From the NCBI GenBank assembly GCA_021780115.1, contig JAJXZI010000130.1, positions 1 through 41,920 of the forward strand: 41,920 nt of DNA, written 5' to 3'. This DNA comes from a bacterium. GTDB lineage: Bacteria; Verrucomicrobiota; Verrucomicrobiia; Limisphaerales; JAJXZI01. The notes beneath the pieces were generated by a model. That model searched no databases. It was given only the letters and a program-made list of their open reading frames with translations, and was not told where the DNA came from. Made by a program: the position numbers and the translations under genes. Below, one piece after another: positions 23,998-32,373 of the stretch (position 1 is its first letter; each line of letters begins with the position of its first letter).

Positions 23998-25098
23998 ATG
24001 GCAATCATTGATTTCGGCGGCACCAAAGAGGAAGTCATCACCCGGAAAGAGTTCCCCATGTCCCGCGCCCGCAAGGCGCTCAAGAACGAGGTCATCGCCG
24101 TCATCGGCTACGGCGTGCAGGGGCCGGCCCAGTCGCTCAACCTCCGCGACAACGGCTTCCACGTCATCATCGGCCAGGCCAAGGCGTTCAAGCGCGACTG
24201 GGACCGCGCCGTGGCCGACGGCTGGAAACCGGGCCACACGCTCTTCGACATCGAGGAGGCGGTGGAGCGCGGCACGATCATCCAGATGCTCGTCAGCGAC
24301 GCCGCGCAGCGCACCATCTGGCCCACCGTCAAGAAGCATCTGAAGGACGGCGACGCGCTCTATTTCTCCCACGGCTTTTCCATCTGTTACCGGAAGCAGA
24401 CCGGCGTGGTGCCGCCGCCAAACGTGGACGTGATCATGGTCGCGCCCAAAGGCTCCGGCACCTCGGTACGCCGCAACTTCCTCACCGGCGCGGGCATCAA
24501 CTCCAGCTTCGCCGTCGAGCAGGACGCCACGGGCCGCGCCCACGAGCGCTGCCTGGCCGTGGGCATCGGCATCGGTTCCGGCTACTTGTTCCCCACGACC
24601 TTCCAGCACGAAGTGTTCAGCGACCTGACCGGCGAACGCGGCGTGCTCATGGGCGCGCTGGCCGGCATCATGGAAGCCCAGTACGACGTGCTCCGCCAGC
24701 ACGGCCACACGCCGAGCGAAGCCTTCAACGAAACGGTCGAGGAGCTGACCCAGAGCCTGATCCGCCTCGTGGACGAGAACGGCATGGACTGGATGTATTC
24801 GAACTGCTCGGCCACGGCCCAGCGCGGCGCGCTCGATTGGAAGCCGCGCTTCAAGAAGGCCGTGCTGCCCGTGTTCAAGGAGTTGTACCAGCGCGTCAAG
24901 ACCGGCAAGGAATGCGCCCGGGTGCTCTCCGCGTGCGGCGCGCCCGATTACCAGGCGCAACTGGGCAAGGAACTCGGCGAGATCGGCAACTCCGAGATGT
25001 GGCAGGCGGGCAAGGCCGTCCGAGCGCTGCGTCCGAAGGAGCCGGCCCGGCTCATCGCCAAGGGCACCAAAGGCGTCGCCGGCCGGACGGCGAACTGA
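23998..25098 (+). CDS. ilvC: Ketol-acid reductoisomerase
   Basis: 366 residues. IlvC isomerises and reduces acetolactate (or acetohydroxybutyrate) with NAD(P)H and magnesium, the second common step to valine, leucine and isoleucine. The Rossmann motif is VIAVIGYGVQGPAQSLNLRD. Acidic magnesium ligands lie in SDLTGERGVLMGALAGIMEA, and the C-terminal knotted domain includes ELTQSLIRLVDENGMDWMYS and NCSATAQRGALDW. The length lies between the short class I enzymes (about 330-340) and the plant/enterobacterial long form, with an N-terminal extension (ITRKEFPMSRARKALKN). AAAGGA before ATG 23998 serves as ribosome site. A terminator follows. Confidence 0.96.
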   Translation: MAIIDFGGTKEEVITRKEFPMSRARKALKNEVIAVIGYGVQGPAQSLNLRDNGFHVIIGQAKAFKRDWDRAVADGWKPGHTLFDIEEAVERGTIIQMLVSDAAQRTIWPTVKKHLKDGDALYFSHGFSICYRKQTGVVPPPNVDVIMVAPKGSGTSVRRNFLTGAGINSSFAVEQDATGRAHERCLAVGIGIGSGYLFPTTFQHEVFSDLTGERGVLMGALAGIMEAQYDVLRQHGHTPSEAFNETVEELTQSLIRLVDENGMDWMYSNCSATAQRGALDWKPRFKKAVLPVFKELYQRVKTGKECARVLSACGAPDYQAQLGKELGEIGNSEMWQAGKAVRALRPKEPARLIAKGTKGVAGRTAN

Positions 25099-25121
25099 CC
25101 AAACTTCACTGTCACCCTGCG

Positions 25122-25156
25122 AACGCCGCCGGCTCCACTGGCGGCGTTTGGTTTTT
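25122..25156 (+). terminator. Rho-independent terminator after ilvC
   Basis: A perfect 9-bp stem AACGCCGCC / GGCGGCGTT with a 9-base loop, followed by TGGTTTTT. It begins 24 bp after the ilvC stop, just before the convergent gene ending at 25162. Confidence 0.8.
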
Positions 25157-25161
25157 GCGGG

Positions 25162-25815
25162 TTACTCCGCCGCGAACGCCCGCATCCAAGTCCCCGCGTT
25201 CACGGCCTGGAAGAAGAACGCCTCGGCAACGCCTTCGAGCGAGTTGGTGCCGAGCCACGGCGCGGAAGGCCGCCAGCCGGCCGCCCGAAAGGTGGTCAGC
25301 ATGTAGATTCCCGTAGCGGGATCGAACTGGTACGCCCGGTCGCCCGGCTGCCCCAGGTCCGTGAGCGGGCCGGCCACCGGAATCGGCGAGGCGAGGATGG
25401 AAAACCCGGCCGGATACGCCACGCCGTTGGTTCCCTGCCACACCTCGCCGGTGAATGTGATCGTGATGTTGGTGGGCGCGAAATTCTGGATGAAAAAGCC
25501 CCGGCCGGGGCTGAAATCGACCGGGGGATTATCGCCCCCGAGATGGCCTTGTCTCTTCGTGTAGAGAGTGTACGACCCGGTGGCCGGGGAAAAATCGTAC
25601 ACCTTGGTGATGTTGTTCGGCGCGGTGCTTAGAATGTTGTCCAGCACGTTGCTGCCGGTGTCCAAGGGGTTGCCGACCAGGACGAACCCTTTCGCCGGCA
25701 CGGTCACGTTGACCCAGCCGACGATGTTTGACGAATAGATGTTGCTTTGCGCCACCGAGGCGGCAAGGCCCGCCGCAAGGGCAGCGGCGGCCAGGAATCG
25801 CATTCTTGTCTTCAT
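25162..25815 (-). CDS. Secreted protein A (Verrucomicrobiota-type paralogue)
   Basis: 217 residues, starting at ATG 25815 with GGAAGGAG upstream. The signal peptide FLAAAALAAGLAASVAQSNI is followed by GWVNVTVPAKGFVLVGNPLD, then TGSNVLDNIL, DFSPATGSYTLYTKR, GRGFFIQNFAPTN and a C-terminal GVAEAFFFQAVNAGTWMR. It aligns end to end with the product at 33009-33677, including identical blocks (FVLVGNPLDTGSNVLDNIL). The predicted fold is all-beta with two similar halves (each with PATG and an aromatic Y, then a GFFIQN/EAFFFQ strand). It has no sorting tail. Its function is unknown; such proteins recur in many copies in this phylum. Confidence 0.82.
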   Translation of the reverse strand: MKTRMRFLAAAALAAGLAASVAQSNIYSSNIVGWVNVTVPAKGFVLVGNPLDTGSNVLDNILSTAPNNITKVYDFSPATGSYTLYTKRQGHLGGDNPPVDFSPGRGFFIQNFAPTNITITFTGEVWQGTNGVAYPAGFSILASPIPVAGPLTDLGQPGDRAYQFDPATGIYMLTTFRAAGWRPSAPWLGTNSLEGVAEAFFFQAVNAGTWMRAFAAE

Positions 25816-25845
25816 GGTTTCATTGCTCCTTCCGCTGTCTGGTGC

Positions 25846-25874
25846 AGCTTCGCTAGGAAACAAGAATCGGTCAA
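25846..25874 (-). promoter_or_regulatory. Promoter of secreted protein A
   Basis: On the minus strand TTGACC, 17 bp, GAAGCT, about 31 bp before the start codon. The same layout and much of the spacer are conserved before the paralogue at 33677. Confidence 0.5.
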
Positions 25875-25920
25875 CCTCTTTTCACGGCCTGGGACCGGTC
25901 TTCCACGGACTGGAGGGGAG

Positions 25921-27057
25921 TCAGTTCCGGAGTTTCCGGTACTGCCAGCTCGCGACGTAGGGATCCACGCGGGCCAGAAGGAAGCAGGCCCAGCGCTGTT
26001 TGAGCCGCTCCCAGCCGCTGCGCGAGGCGCGCCAAGTCGCCAGGTCCACCGGTCGCGAATGTCGCATCAGGTCCGCCACGATGTCCCGCGCCCCGGCGGC
26101 CAGGGCGTCATTTTCAAAGCGCGCCATCAGGTCGTAATTGATCCGCAGGCTGCGCGGATCGAGGTTGGCCGAGCCGACGTACACCGCGCCGTCCACCAGG
26201 AACAATTTCGCGTGCAGGATCTGCGGCTGATACTCATAAATGGCGACGCCGGCCTTCAACAGGCGGCGGTAAAGACTCTGGGCGGCCAGGCGGGCGAGCG
26301 TCACGTCCGTCTTCGCCGGCAGGATCAACTGCACGCGCCCGCCACGCTTCGCGATCCGCGCCAGCTTCCATCGCAGCCGGTTGGTCGGCAGAAAATACGG
26401 TGTCACGATCTGCACGATCCGGGCGGCCTTCAGGTCGCGGTGCAGCGCGTGCAGCAGCGGGCTGCGTCCGCGGCCCGGCCCGCCCAGCAGCAGTTGCCCA
26501 TCGCGGGCCTGGACGGTCTTCCGCGCCGCGAACTGCCGCAACCGGAAGAGACGTTGGTGCCGGAAATCGGCCCGCTCGAAAAGGTCGTCGAACGACGCGG
26601 CCAATTCCCCCGCCAGTCCGCCCTCGACGCGCAGCCCCACGTCGCGCCAGCCGCGCGTCACGCCGTCGCCCTCGTATTCGGGCGCGATGTTGAACCCGCC
26701 GAGGAACGCCACCCGTTCGTCGCACACCAGCAGCTTGCGGTGATCGCGAATGGCGAACCGCTCCAGGCTCAGGGGATTGAACCAACGCACCTCCCCGCCG
26801 ACGGCCCGCAACGGCGCCCAGAAGCTGTCGGGCAGCTCGATCGATCCCACGGCGTCCACCAGCACCCGCACCTGCACACCGCGCTGGCGCGCCGCCCGCA
26901 ACGAGGCCAGCGTGCGAATCCCCAACTCGCTCTCGGCATAGGTGTAGGCCTCGAGACGCACCGAGCGCCGGGCCGCGTCGATGGCGTCGCCCGCCGCCGC
27001 GAAGGCCTGATCGCCCGTGACCAGCCACGCGAACGTCATGACCTTGGAGTCGGGCAT
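25921..27057 (-). CDS. Phospholipase D-family, cardiolipin synthase-like
   Basis: 378 residues from ATG 27057 (MPDSKVMTFAWLVTGDQAF). Two PLD motifs are present: HRKLLVCDERVAFLGGFN (about residues 103-120) and HAKLFLVDGAVYVGSANLD (about 281-299), each HxK(x4)D as needed for the paired active site. No transmembrane helices occur at the N-terminus, so it resembles ClsB/ClsC, not ClsA. It would make cardiolipin or another phospholipid by transphosphatidylation. It lies 86 bp downstream of the amidase gene in the same direction and may be co-transcribed as a cell-envelope pair. Confidence 0.9.
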   Translation of the reverse strand: MPDSKVMTFAWLVTGDQAFAAAGDAIDAARRSVRLEAYTYAESELGIRTLASLRAARQRGVQVRVLVDAVGSIELPDSFWAPLRAVGGEVRWFNPLSLERFAIRDHRKLLVCDERVAFLGGFNIAPEYEGDGVTRGWRDVGLRVEGGLAGELAASFDDLFERADFRHQRLFRLRQFAARKTVQARDGQLLLGGPGRGRSPLLHALHRDLKAARIVQIVTPYFLPTNRLRWKLARIAKRGGRVQLILPAKTDVTLARLAAQSLYRRLLKAGVAIYEYQPQILHAKLFLVDGAVYVGSANLDPRSLRINYDLMARFENDALAAGARDIVADLMRHSRPVDLATWRASRSGWERLKQRWACFLLARVDPYVASWQYRKLRN

Positions 27058-27143
27058 GGCGGCGAGCTTAGCGGCCGGCGCCGCTTCGTTCAACCGTGGC
27101 GGAAAGGGCGCCCCGTTTGTCCCGATTGCCGCGCTGGCGCCGG

Positions 27144-28232
27144 CTATTCGAGGGCGCGCGCCACGGCTTCCGCCAGTTTCTGCCGGTACCGCGGGTCGGC
27201 GATCTGGCGCGCTTCCTGTGGATTGGAAAGGTAGCCGCCTTCCAGCAGCACGGCCGGCCGGTTCTGCCCGCGCAACACGCCGAGGAACCGCGCGTGACGC
27301 ACGCCCCGGTCCGGACTGCCGTTGACCGCCCGCAGGGCTTGGTGCAGCCGCAGGGCGAGGTGCAGATTCTCCGCGTCGAAGGCGTTGTTGGGATACGTCT
27401 GGGAGGGATCGTCTCCGTAGCCGCGCGTCAGGTTCGACGGCATGCCCGCGGGGGTGAGCAGGTAGGTTTCCAAGCCGCAGAGGTCCAAGTGCGGATAGGC
27501 CGAGTTGAAGTGGAGGCTCACAAACAGATCCGCCTTGTGCCGCTCGGCGAAGGCGACGCGTCCAGCCAGCGGGACTTCCACGTCGTTGGTGCGGGTGAGG
27601 AAAACCGTCCACCCCTCGGCCGTGAGCAGCGGCGCCAGACGCCGGGCCCAATCCAGCGTGAACTGCTTCTCGAACCGCCCGTCGGCAGCGCTCTTCGCGC
27701 CGGTGTCCATGCCGCCGTGACCGGGATCGAGAACGATGACGCGGTTGGTGCCGGCCCGGGGCGGGGGGGGATCGAGCAGCGGCTCCAGGGTCTTCCGCGC
27801 GTCCAGCGAATGCACCAGCAGATCGCCACCCGCCCAGCGGGGCGGGAAGCCGAGCAGGATCTCCGTTCCGTCCCAACGCGCCTGCTGGCTTCCGGCGGCG
27901 ATGACCAGACGATTCCGGTTCGTGGAAAGGGTGAACGTCGGTGGCTGGAGCGCGGTGCGGTGGATCGAGTCGAAGCCATGCCGGGCGGCCCATCCGGTCA
28001 ACGAGATCCAGGTTTCGGCCGGGGGCGCGGCGGGTGGGTTGGTGGGCGGGGCTGGCGCCGGCGGAGGAGGAAGAGGTTGGACGGCCACGGGCGGCGGCGG
28101 GTTGGTTTTCGGTGCCGAGGGTTGAGTCACCAGCTCCGGAAGCGGCTCCAAGACTCGTGACTGGGGCGCGGTGCCGCAACCCGCCAGCACGGCCAGCAGG
28201 AACGGCGTGAGAAGCCGGCCCGGTTTGAACAC
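27144..28232 (-). CDS. N-acetylmuramoyl-L-alanine amidase, lipoprotein
   Basis: 362 residues from GTG 28232, chosen because a lipoprotein signal (LLTPFLLAVLAGCG, Cys19) follows directly. After a proline-rich linker (PPPPVAVQPLPPPPAPAPPT) and a non-catalytic beta region (about 75-160), the Amidase_3 domain shows its zinc ligands and catalytic acid: VIVLDPGHGGMDTGA (His), RFEKQFTLDWARRL (Glu), DLFVSLHFNSA (His) and AVLLEGGYLSNPQEA (Glu). It cleaves peptide stems from peptidoglycan in the periplasm, for cell separation or remodelling. AmiA/B/C-like enzymes are usually soluble; lipid anchoring here is a variation. Confidence 0.92.
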   Translation of the reverse strand: MFKPGRLLTPFLLAVLAGCGTAPQSRVLEPLPELVTQPSAPKTNPPPPVAVQPLPPPPAPAPPTNPPAAPPAETWISLTGWAARHGFDSIHRTALQPPTFTLSTNRNRLVIAAGSQQARWDGTEILLGFPPRWAGGDLLVHSLDARKTLEPLLDPPPPRAGTNRVIVLDPGHGGMDTGAKSAADGRFEKQFTLDWARRLAPLLTAEGWTVFLTRTNDVEVPLAGRVAFAERHKADLFVSLHFNSAYPHLDLCGLETYLLTPAGMPSNLTRGYGDDPSQTYPNNAFDAENLHLALRLHQALRAVNGSPDRGVRHARFLGVLRGQNRPAVLLEGGYLSNPQEARQIADPRYRQKLAEAVARALE

Positions 28233-28507
28233 GGGCGCATTTTGCGCACGGGCAGCGTGGACACAAGGGGATTCACCAGCGGGCGCGGCGGATTCGTCCT
28301 TGTTCTTCACCCGGTCGGTCGGGAACCGTCTCCGGGAAAGCAAGCATGAGGGACGAGGCCGTCTCCGGGCCATCTACCGGGAGAACGCGGCGTGCGGGGA
28401 GGCGCGGGCGCCACGCCAGCGCCCGGTCTCCGTTCCGCGAAAGAAAGTTTTGCCAAGCGCCTTTTCCTAGCCAATGATCCCCATACTGACACCGTTGATA
28501 ATCCGCC

Positions 28508-30304
28508 ATGCCTGAAGTTGCGCCCAGCCGAAACCTGCCGCCCAAGGGCGAACGGCACTTCCGGGGCATCCCGGTGTCCGGCGGCGTGTGCCGGGGGCGG
28601 ATTCTCGTGCTGGGTCGGGTCCGCGGGTTGGTGGAGCGGCGGGAACTGACGGAAGGCGAGCTGCCGGGCGAGATCAACCGCTTGGAGAAGGCGCTCCTCG
28701 ACACCCGGCACGACGTGGTCGAGGTCAAGCGGCGGGTCACCGCCAGCCTCGGCCAGAAGGAGGCGGACATTTTTGACGCCCACCTGCTGGCCCTGGAGGA
28801 TCCGGTGCTCATCTCCGAGGTCACGCGCCTGGTCATGGAAGAGAAGGTCTGCGCGGAGTACGCCTTCCAGTCGGTGGCGGCGAAGTACGTCGAGGCCCTG
28901 TCCCGAGCCGATGATGATTTTCTCCGCGAGCGCGCGGCGGACATCCGCGACGTGACGGCGCGGGTGGTCAACAATCTGCTCGGCCACCAAGAGGAGGTGG
29001 ACCTGCGCCGGTTGAGCGAACCGTGCCTGATCGTCGCGCACGAACTCGGCCCGTCCACCACCGCCCAACTGGACAAAAAGGTCGTGCTGGGTTTCGCCAC
29101 CGACGTGGGCGGTCGCACCTCGCACACCGCCATCATGGCGCGGTCGTTGGGGATCCCGGCGGTGGTGGGCCTCCAGACCGCGAGCCAGGAACTGCACACC
29201 GGGGAGCAGGCGCTGCTCGACGGTTACAACGGCGCCCTCGTCCTCAACCCGACCGACCAGACGCTCTTCGAATACGGCCAGCTCGTCCGCCGCAAAGCCA
29301 CGTTGGAAGAGAAGCTGCGCGAAATCCTGCGCCAGCCGGCGATTACCCTCGACGGTCAGCGCGTCCTGCTCTCGGCCAACATCGAGCACGCCAGTGACAC
29401 GCCATCCGTCACCGCCAGCGGCGCGGAAGGCGTCGGGCTGTTTCGCACCGAGTATCTCTACATCGAGCGGCAGGACTTGCCGTCGGAAGAGGAGCAGTTC
29501 CAGGCCTACCGCGCGGCGGCGGCGGCCTTGAAGCCCCAGCCAGTGGTCGTCCGCACGCTCGATCTGGGCGGGGACAAATTTGTCTCGCACCTGCAGGTCG
29601 CGCCGGAGATCAATCCGTTCCTCGGCTGGCGCGCGATCCGGTTTTGCCTGGAGCAGAAGGACATCTTCCGCACGCAGCTTCGCGCCATCCTCCGCGCCAG
29701 CGTGGAAGGCAATGTGAAGTTGATGTACCCGATGATCTCCGGCTTGGAGGAACTGAACCAGGCGAATGCCTTCCTGGAACACTGCCGCGCCGAGCTGCGC
29801 CAGGAAGGCGTGCCGTGCGGCGACAAATTGGATGTCGGCGCGATGGTGGAAACGCCGTCGGCGGCGCTCATCGCGGACGCCCTGGCGCAGCGTCTCGACT
29901 TCTTCAGCATCGGCTCCAACGACCTGATCCAGTACACGCTGGCGGCCGACCGGACCAACGAGCGCGTGGCCCACCTCTACGCGCCGACGCACCCGGCCAT
30001 CGTCCGGCTGGTCCGGATGACCGTGGAGGCCGCCCACCGACACCATATCTGGGTCGGCGTCTGCGGGGAAATGGCGGGGGATCCGGTGCTCGTGCCGCTG
30101 CTGCTGGGCCTGGGCGTGGACGAGCTGAGCGCCGCGCCGGCGACCGTGCCACACGTGAAATACCTCATCCGCCGCGTCAAGATGCCCGAAGCGCGCGACC
30201 TGGCGGAGTTCGCGCTCCATTGCGAGTCCGGCGCCGAAATCCTGGCCCGTACGACCGCGCTGGCCCGGGAGATCGCGCCGAGCTTGTTCGAGGACAACGC
30301 ATGA
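28508..30304 (+). CDS. ptsI: PTS enzyme I (phosphoenolpyruvate phosphotransferase)
   Basis: 598 residues, starting at ATG 28508. It transfers phosphate from PEP to HPr. The phospho-histidine site is GGRTSHTAIMARSLGIPAVV. The PEP-binding barrel includes GVGLFRTEYLYIERQDLPSE, KLMYPMISGLEELNQ, FFSIGSNDLIQYTLAADRTN and the active cysteine in GVCGEMAGDP. Length is normal with a short N-terminal extension. No HPr, HPr kinase or EII gene is nearby, so it may feed a regulatory or fructose-type PTS elsewhere. The nucleotidyltransferase starts 100 bp downstream. Confidence 0.95.
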   Translation: MPEVAPSRNLPPKGERHFRGIPVSGGVCRGRILVLGRVRGLVERRELTEGELPGEINRLEKALLDTRHDVVEVKRRVTASLGQKEADIFDAHLLALEDPVLISEVTRLVMEEKVCAEYAFQSVAAKYVEALSRADDDFLRERAADIRDVTARVVNNLLGHQEEVDLRRLSEPCLIVAHELGPSTTAQLDKKVVLGFATDVGGRTSHTAIMARSLGIPAVVGLQTASQELHTGEQALLDGYNGALVLNPTDQTLFEYGQLVRRKATLEEKLREILRQPAITLDGQRVLLSANIEHASDTPSVTASGAEGVGLFRTEYLYIERQDLPSEEEQFQAYRAAAAALKPQPVVVRTLDLGGDKFVSHLQVAPEINPFLGWRAIRFCLEQKDIFRTQLRAILRASVEGNVKLMYPMISGLEELNQANAFLEHCRAELRQEGVPCGDKLDVGAMVETPSAALIADALAQRLDFFSIGSNDLIQYTLAADRTNERVAHLYAPTHPAIVRLVRMTVEAAHRHHIWVGVCGEMAGDPVLVPLLLGLGVDELSAAPATVPHVKYLIRRVKMPEARDLAEFALHCESGAEILARTTALAREIAPSLFEDNA

Positions 30305-30404
30305 AACGACCTCGGGCTTCCGATGGCGGCCGGCCAGGTGAACCGGGCACGGACACCGCCGCGCCGGTCCTTCGCCCATCCGCCCTCCGTCACTGGCCAT
30401 TCTC

Positions 30405-31151
30405 ATGAAAGTCATCATCCTGGCCGCGGGTTACGCCACGCGGCTCTACCCGCTCACGCTCGACACGCCCAAGCCACTGCTGCCGGTCGCTGGCCGGCCG
30501 ATGATTGACCACGTGCTGGACCGCGTGGCGCCCATCGGCGGCATTGATCGGGTGTACGTCGTCACCAACGCCAAGTTCACCGAGCATTTCCAGCGTTGGA
30601 GCGCGGGGGAACACACCGGCCGCCTCCCCCTCACCATCGTCAACGACGGCACCACGGACGACCGCAACAAGCTCGGCGCAATTGGCGACATCCACTTCGT
30701 CCTCTCCCGGCAGAATGTGGACGACGACCTGCTGGTGGTGGCCGGCGACAACCTGTTCAGCCACAGCCTGGAGGGCTTTGGCCGGTATTGCCGGGAGAAA
30801 CGCGCGCCGGTCCTCGCCGTGTACGACGTCGACAACCTCGACGCGATCAAGAAGTACAACGCCATCAGCACGGATGCCGAGGGTCGCATCACCTTCTTCG
30901 AAGAAAAACCGCCGCAGCCCCAGAGCACCCTGACCGGCATCGCGCTCTACCACTATCCGCGCGCCGTTCTGCCGCTGATCCGGCAATACGTCGCCGGGGG
31001 ACACAACGCCGACCAACCGGGCCGATTGGTGCAGTGGCTCTACCCGCGCACTCCGTTTTACACCTGGCGCGTCCCGGGCCTGTGGTACGACATCGGCTCC
31101 AAGGAAACGCTGGAGGAGGCGAATCGGGTTTTCGCGGACCTCCCGAAATGA
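30405..31151 (+). CDS. Sugar-1-phosphate nucleotidyltransferase
   Basis: 248 residues. The N-terminal nucleotide-binding signature MKVIILAAGYATRLYPLTLD, then PKPLLPVAGRPMIDHVLD, is that of NTP-transferases (GxGTR variant with YATR). DDLLVVAGDNLF holds the magnesium-binding acidic pair; ITFFEEKPPQP and LWYDIGSKETLEEANRVF match glucose-1-phosphate thymidylyl/uridylyl-type enzymes. It lacks the C-terminal beta-helix of GlmU. It makes a nucleotide sugar, but the sugar and nucleotide cannot be read from motifs alone. It lies between ptsI and a membrane protein and may be co-transcribed. Confidence 0.9.
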   Translation: MKVIILAAGYATRLYPLTLDTPKPLLPVAGRPMIDHVLDRVAPIGGIDRVYVVTNAKFTEHFQRWSAGEHTGRLPLTIVNDGTTDDRNKLGAIGDIHFVLSRQNVDDDLLVVAGDNLFSHSLEGFGRYCREKRAPVLAVYDVDNLDAIKKYNAISTDAEGRITFFEEKPPQPQSTLTGIALYHYPRAVLPLIRQYVAGGHNADQPGRLVQWLYPRTPFYTWRVPGLWYDIGSKETLEEANRVFADLPK

Positions 31152-31209
31152 CCGCCGCCGCTGCGTGCGGCGCCGCGGTCCTTGAACCGTCGGCGCTGTC
31201 CCCCGCCTG

Positions 31210-31743
31210 ATGGCGACCTCCCGCATGGCTCCTCTCGCCCGCATCGTCCTCTACGCCTTCCTGATGACGTTCATCGCGGCGCGGGTGGTGGTGCTTTTGA
31301 TCATGTCACGTCGATTGCCAGACCTCTACCTCTACCTCGGCGGCACGCACGTCCATCATCTGAACTACGGCATTTTCCTGCTCTCGCTGGTCGGGGCCTA
31401 TCTGCTGTTTGCACGCCCGGCCGGCCGCGCGCTTTCGGGTGCCGGAGCGCTCTATGGCGTGGGTCTCGGGTTGACCTTCGACGAATTCGGCATGTGGCTG
31501 AACTTGGGCGGCAGTTATTGGCAGCGGGCCAGTTGGGACGCCGTGGTCATCATCGCCGGTTTGCTGGCGCTGGCGGCGTTTGCGCCGGCCGTGAAGCAGT
31601 TTCGCCCGCGACACTGGTGGAGCGCGGCCCTCATGGCGGTGGCAACCCTCCTCGTCTCGTGCCTGCTGTACGAGTCGCTCAAACACGCCGGCCACGCCGC
31701 CATGCCCAGACTGCTCGAACTCGAGTCCCAGTCGCCGCCGTGA
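31210..31743 (+). CDS. Polytopic membrane protein of unknown function
   Basis: 177 residues with about five hydrophobic helices (near 10-30, 51-66, 77-92, 105-122 and 137-154). Conserved-looking polar motifs sit at membrane edges: GGTHVHHLNYGIF (three His), GLTFDEFGMWLNLGGSYW and SWDAV. Histidine, aspartate and glutamate in or near helices hint at metal binding or hydrolase chemistry, but I do not recognise a family with known activity. It starts 58 bp after the nucleotidyltransferase. An in-frame ATG at codon 6 is an alternative start. Confidence 0.75.
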   Translation: MATSRMAPLARIVLYAFLMTFIAARVVVLLIMSRRLPDLYLYLGGTHVHHLNYGIFLLSLVGAYLLFARPAGRALSGAGALYGVGLGLTFDEFGMWLNLGGSYWQRASWDAVVIIAGLLALAAFAPAVKQFRPRHWWSAALMAVATLLVSCLLYESLKHAGHAAMPRLLELESQSPP

Positions 31744-31962
31744 CCCCTCCTCGGGCGCCGGCCGGGACTGGAACCCAGCCGATGCTTGTGGGATTCCGTC
31801 CACTCACCCTCCGTAGCCACCACAAGACCACACTGATTCTGCCCGTCGGCGGGGCCGCCGCGAACTCCCGCACACCACCGACGATGATCGTGCCACCGGG
31901 CGGGTGAATTCCCCGAAAAAGGATTCATGTGTTACGCCCCTGAACCAACCAGGCAACGCAAA

Positions 31963-32034
31963 CGGAGCGCGGCTCTGCGAGTTGCCGCGCGCGACCACTT
32001 CCCAGGTGGCTGCGGCTTTTAGAGTCGCGCTCCG
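31963..32034. repeat. 72-bp palindromic element 1
   Basis: Outer arms CGGAGCGCGGCTCT and AGAGTCGCGCTCCG pair at 13 of 14 positions. An inner imperfect stem (GCCGC ... GCGGC, with ACCAC / GTGGC) brings the middle together around TTCCCA. It resembles REP/MITE-like extragenic repeats that I associate with verrucomicrobial genomes; copy number outside the window is unknown. Confidence 0.65.
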
Positions 32035-32103
32035 ACGACGTGAGGTTCATGGAAACGCCTCTTGCCCCGACACTGGGCGCACATCGGGATCTTGACCCCT
32101 CTC

Positions 32104-32175
32104 GGTAAGGCGAGGTTCCTGCCAAGCCTCACACTTCCGCCCAGAATCAGGTCTCCGCAGGAGCGTCGCCCTACC
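32104..32175. repeat. 72-bp palindromic element 2
   Basis: Imperfect arms GGTAAGGCGAGGTTCCTGC (left) and GCAGGAGCGTCGCCCTACC (right) pair at most positions, with the unpaired centre around CACACTTCCGCCC. It has the same length as element 1 but different sequence. Boxes AGGTTCATGGAAA (32043) and AGGTTCATGTAAA (32176) flank it as direct repeats. Confidence 0.55.
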
Positions 32176-32323
32176 AGGTTCATGTAAAGTCATTCCACCC
32201 TGTTCCACTCTCGTCGAGATCTCGTTCTCGCTGTGGAATCACGACTGCCTCACTTCATCCGTGCTGGATGTTCATTCAGCCGGGATCGCTCTGTTTCACG
32301 TTCTCCACCCGGCCCTCGTGTAA

Positions 32324-32352
32324 ATAAAAAAAGCCGCCCTTGCGGGCGGCTT
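32324..32352 (-). terminator. Rho-independent terminator for the PEP-CTERM gene
   Basis: On the minus strand AAGCCGCCC-GCA-AGGGCGGCTT, a strong GC stem, then a run of T (TTTTTTTATTT). It starts 22 bp after the stop at 32374. Confidence 0.9.
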
Positions 32353-32373
32353 GAGGAAGAACGAACTAGAGAA

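Larger units (their letters stand above)
31744..32323. other. Non-coding stretch rich in palindromic repeats
   Basis: About 580 bp with no convincing gene in any frame. It holds two 72-bp palindromic elements (31963-32034 and 32104-32175) separated and followed by AGGTTCATG boxes. The leftward frame across the first element (MNLTSSERDSKSRSHLGSGR) is a by-product of the repeat, not a gene I can support. The stretch after 32190 shows nothing recognisable before the terminator. Confidence 0.7.

Noticed and set aside
25921-28266. A 781-codon leftward frame joining PLD and upstream sequence
   Set aside because: The part before the PLD start is antisense or out-of-frame to the amidase gene; the real PLD start is the ATG at 27057.
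31925-32125. A 66-codon leftward frame in the palindrome region
   Set aside because: It is read from the repeat element itself, has no start context and matches the palindrome arms, so it is more likely a by-product than a gene.
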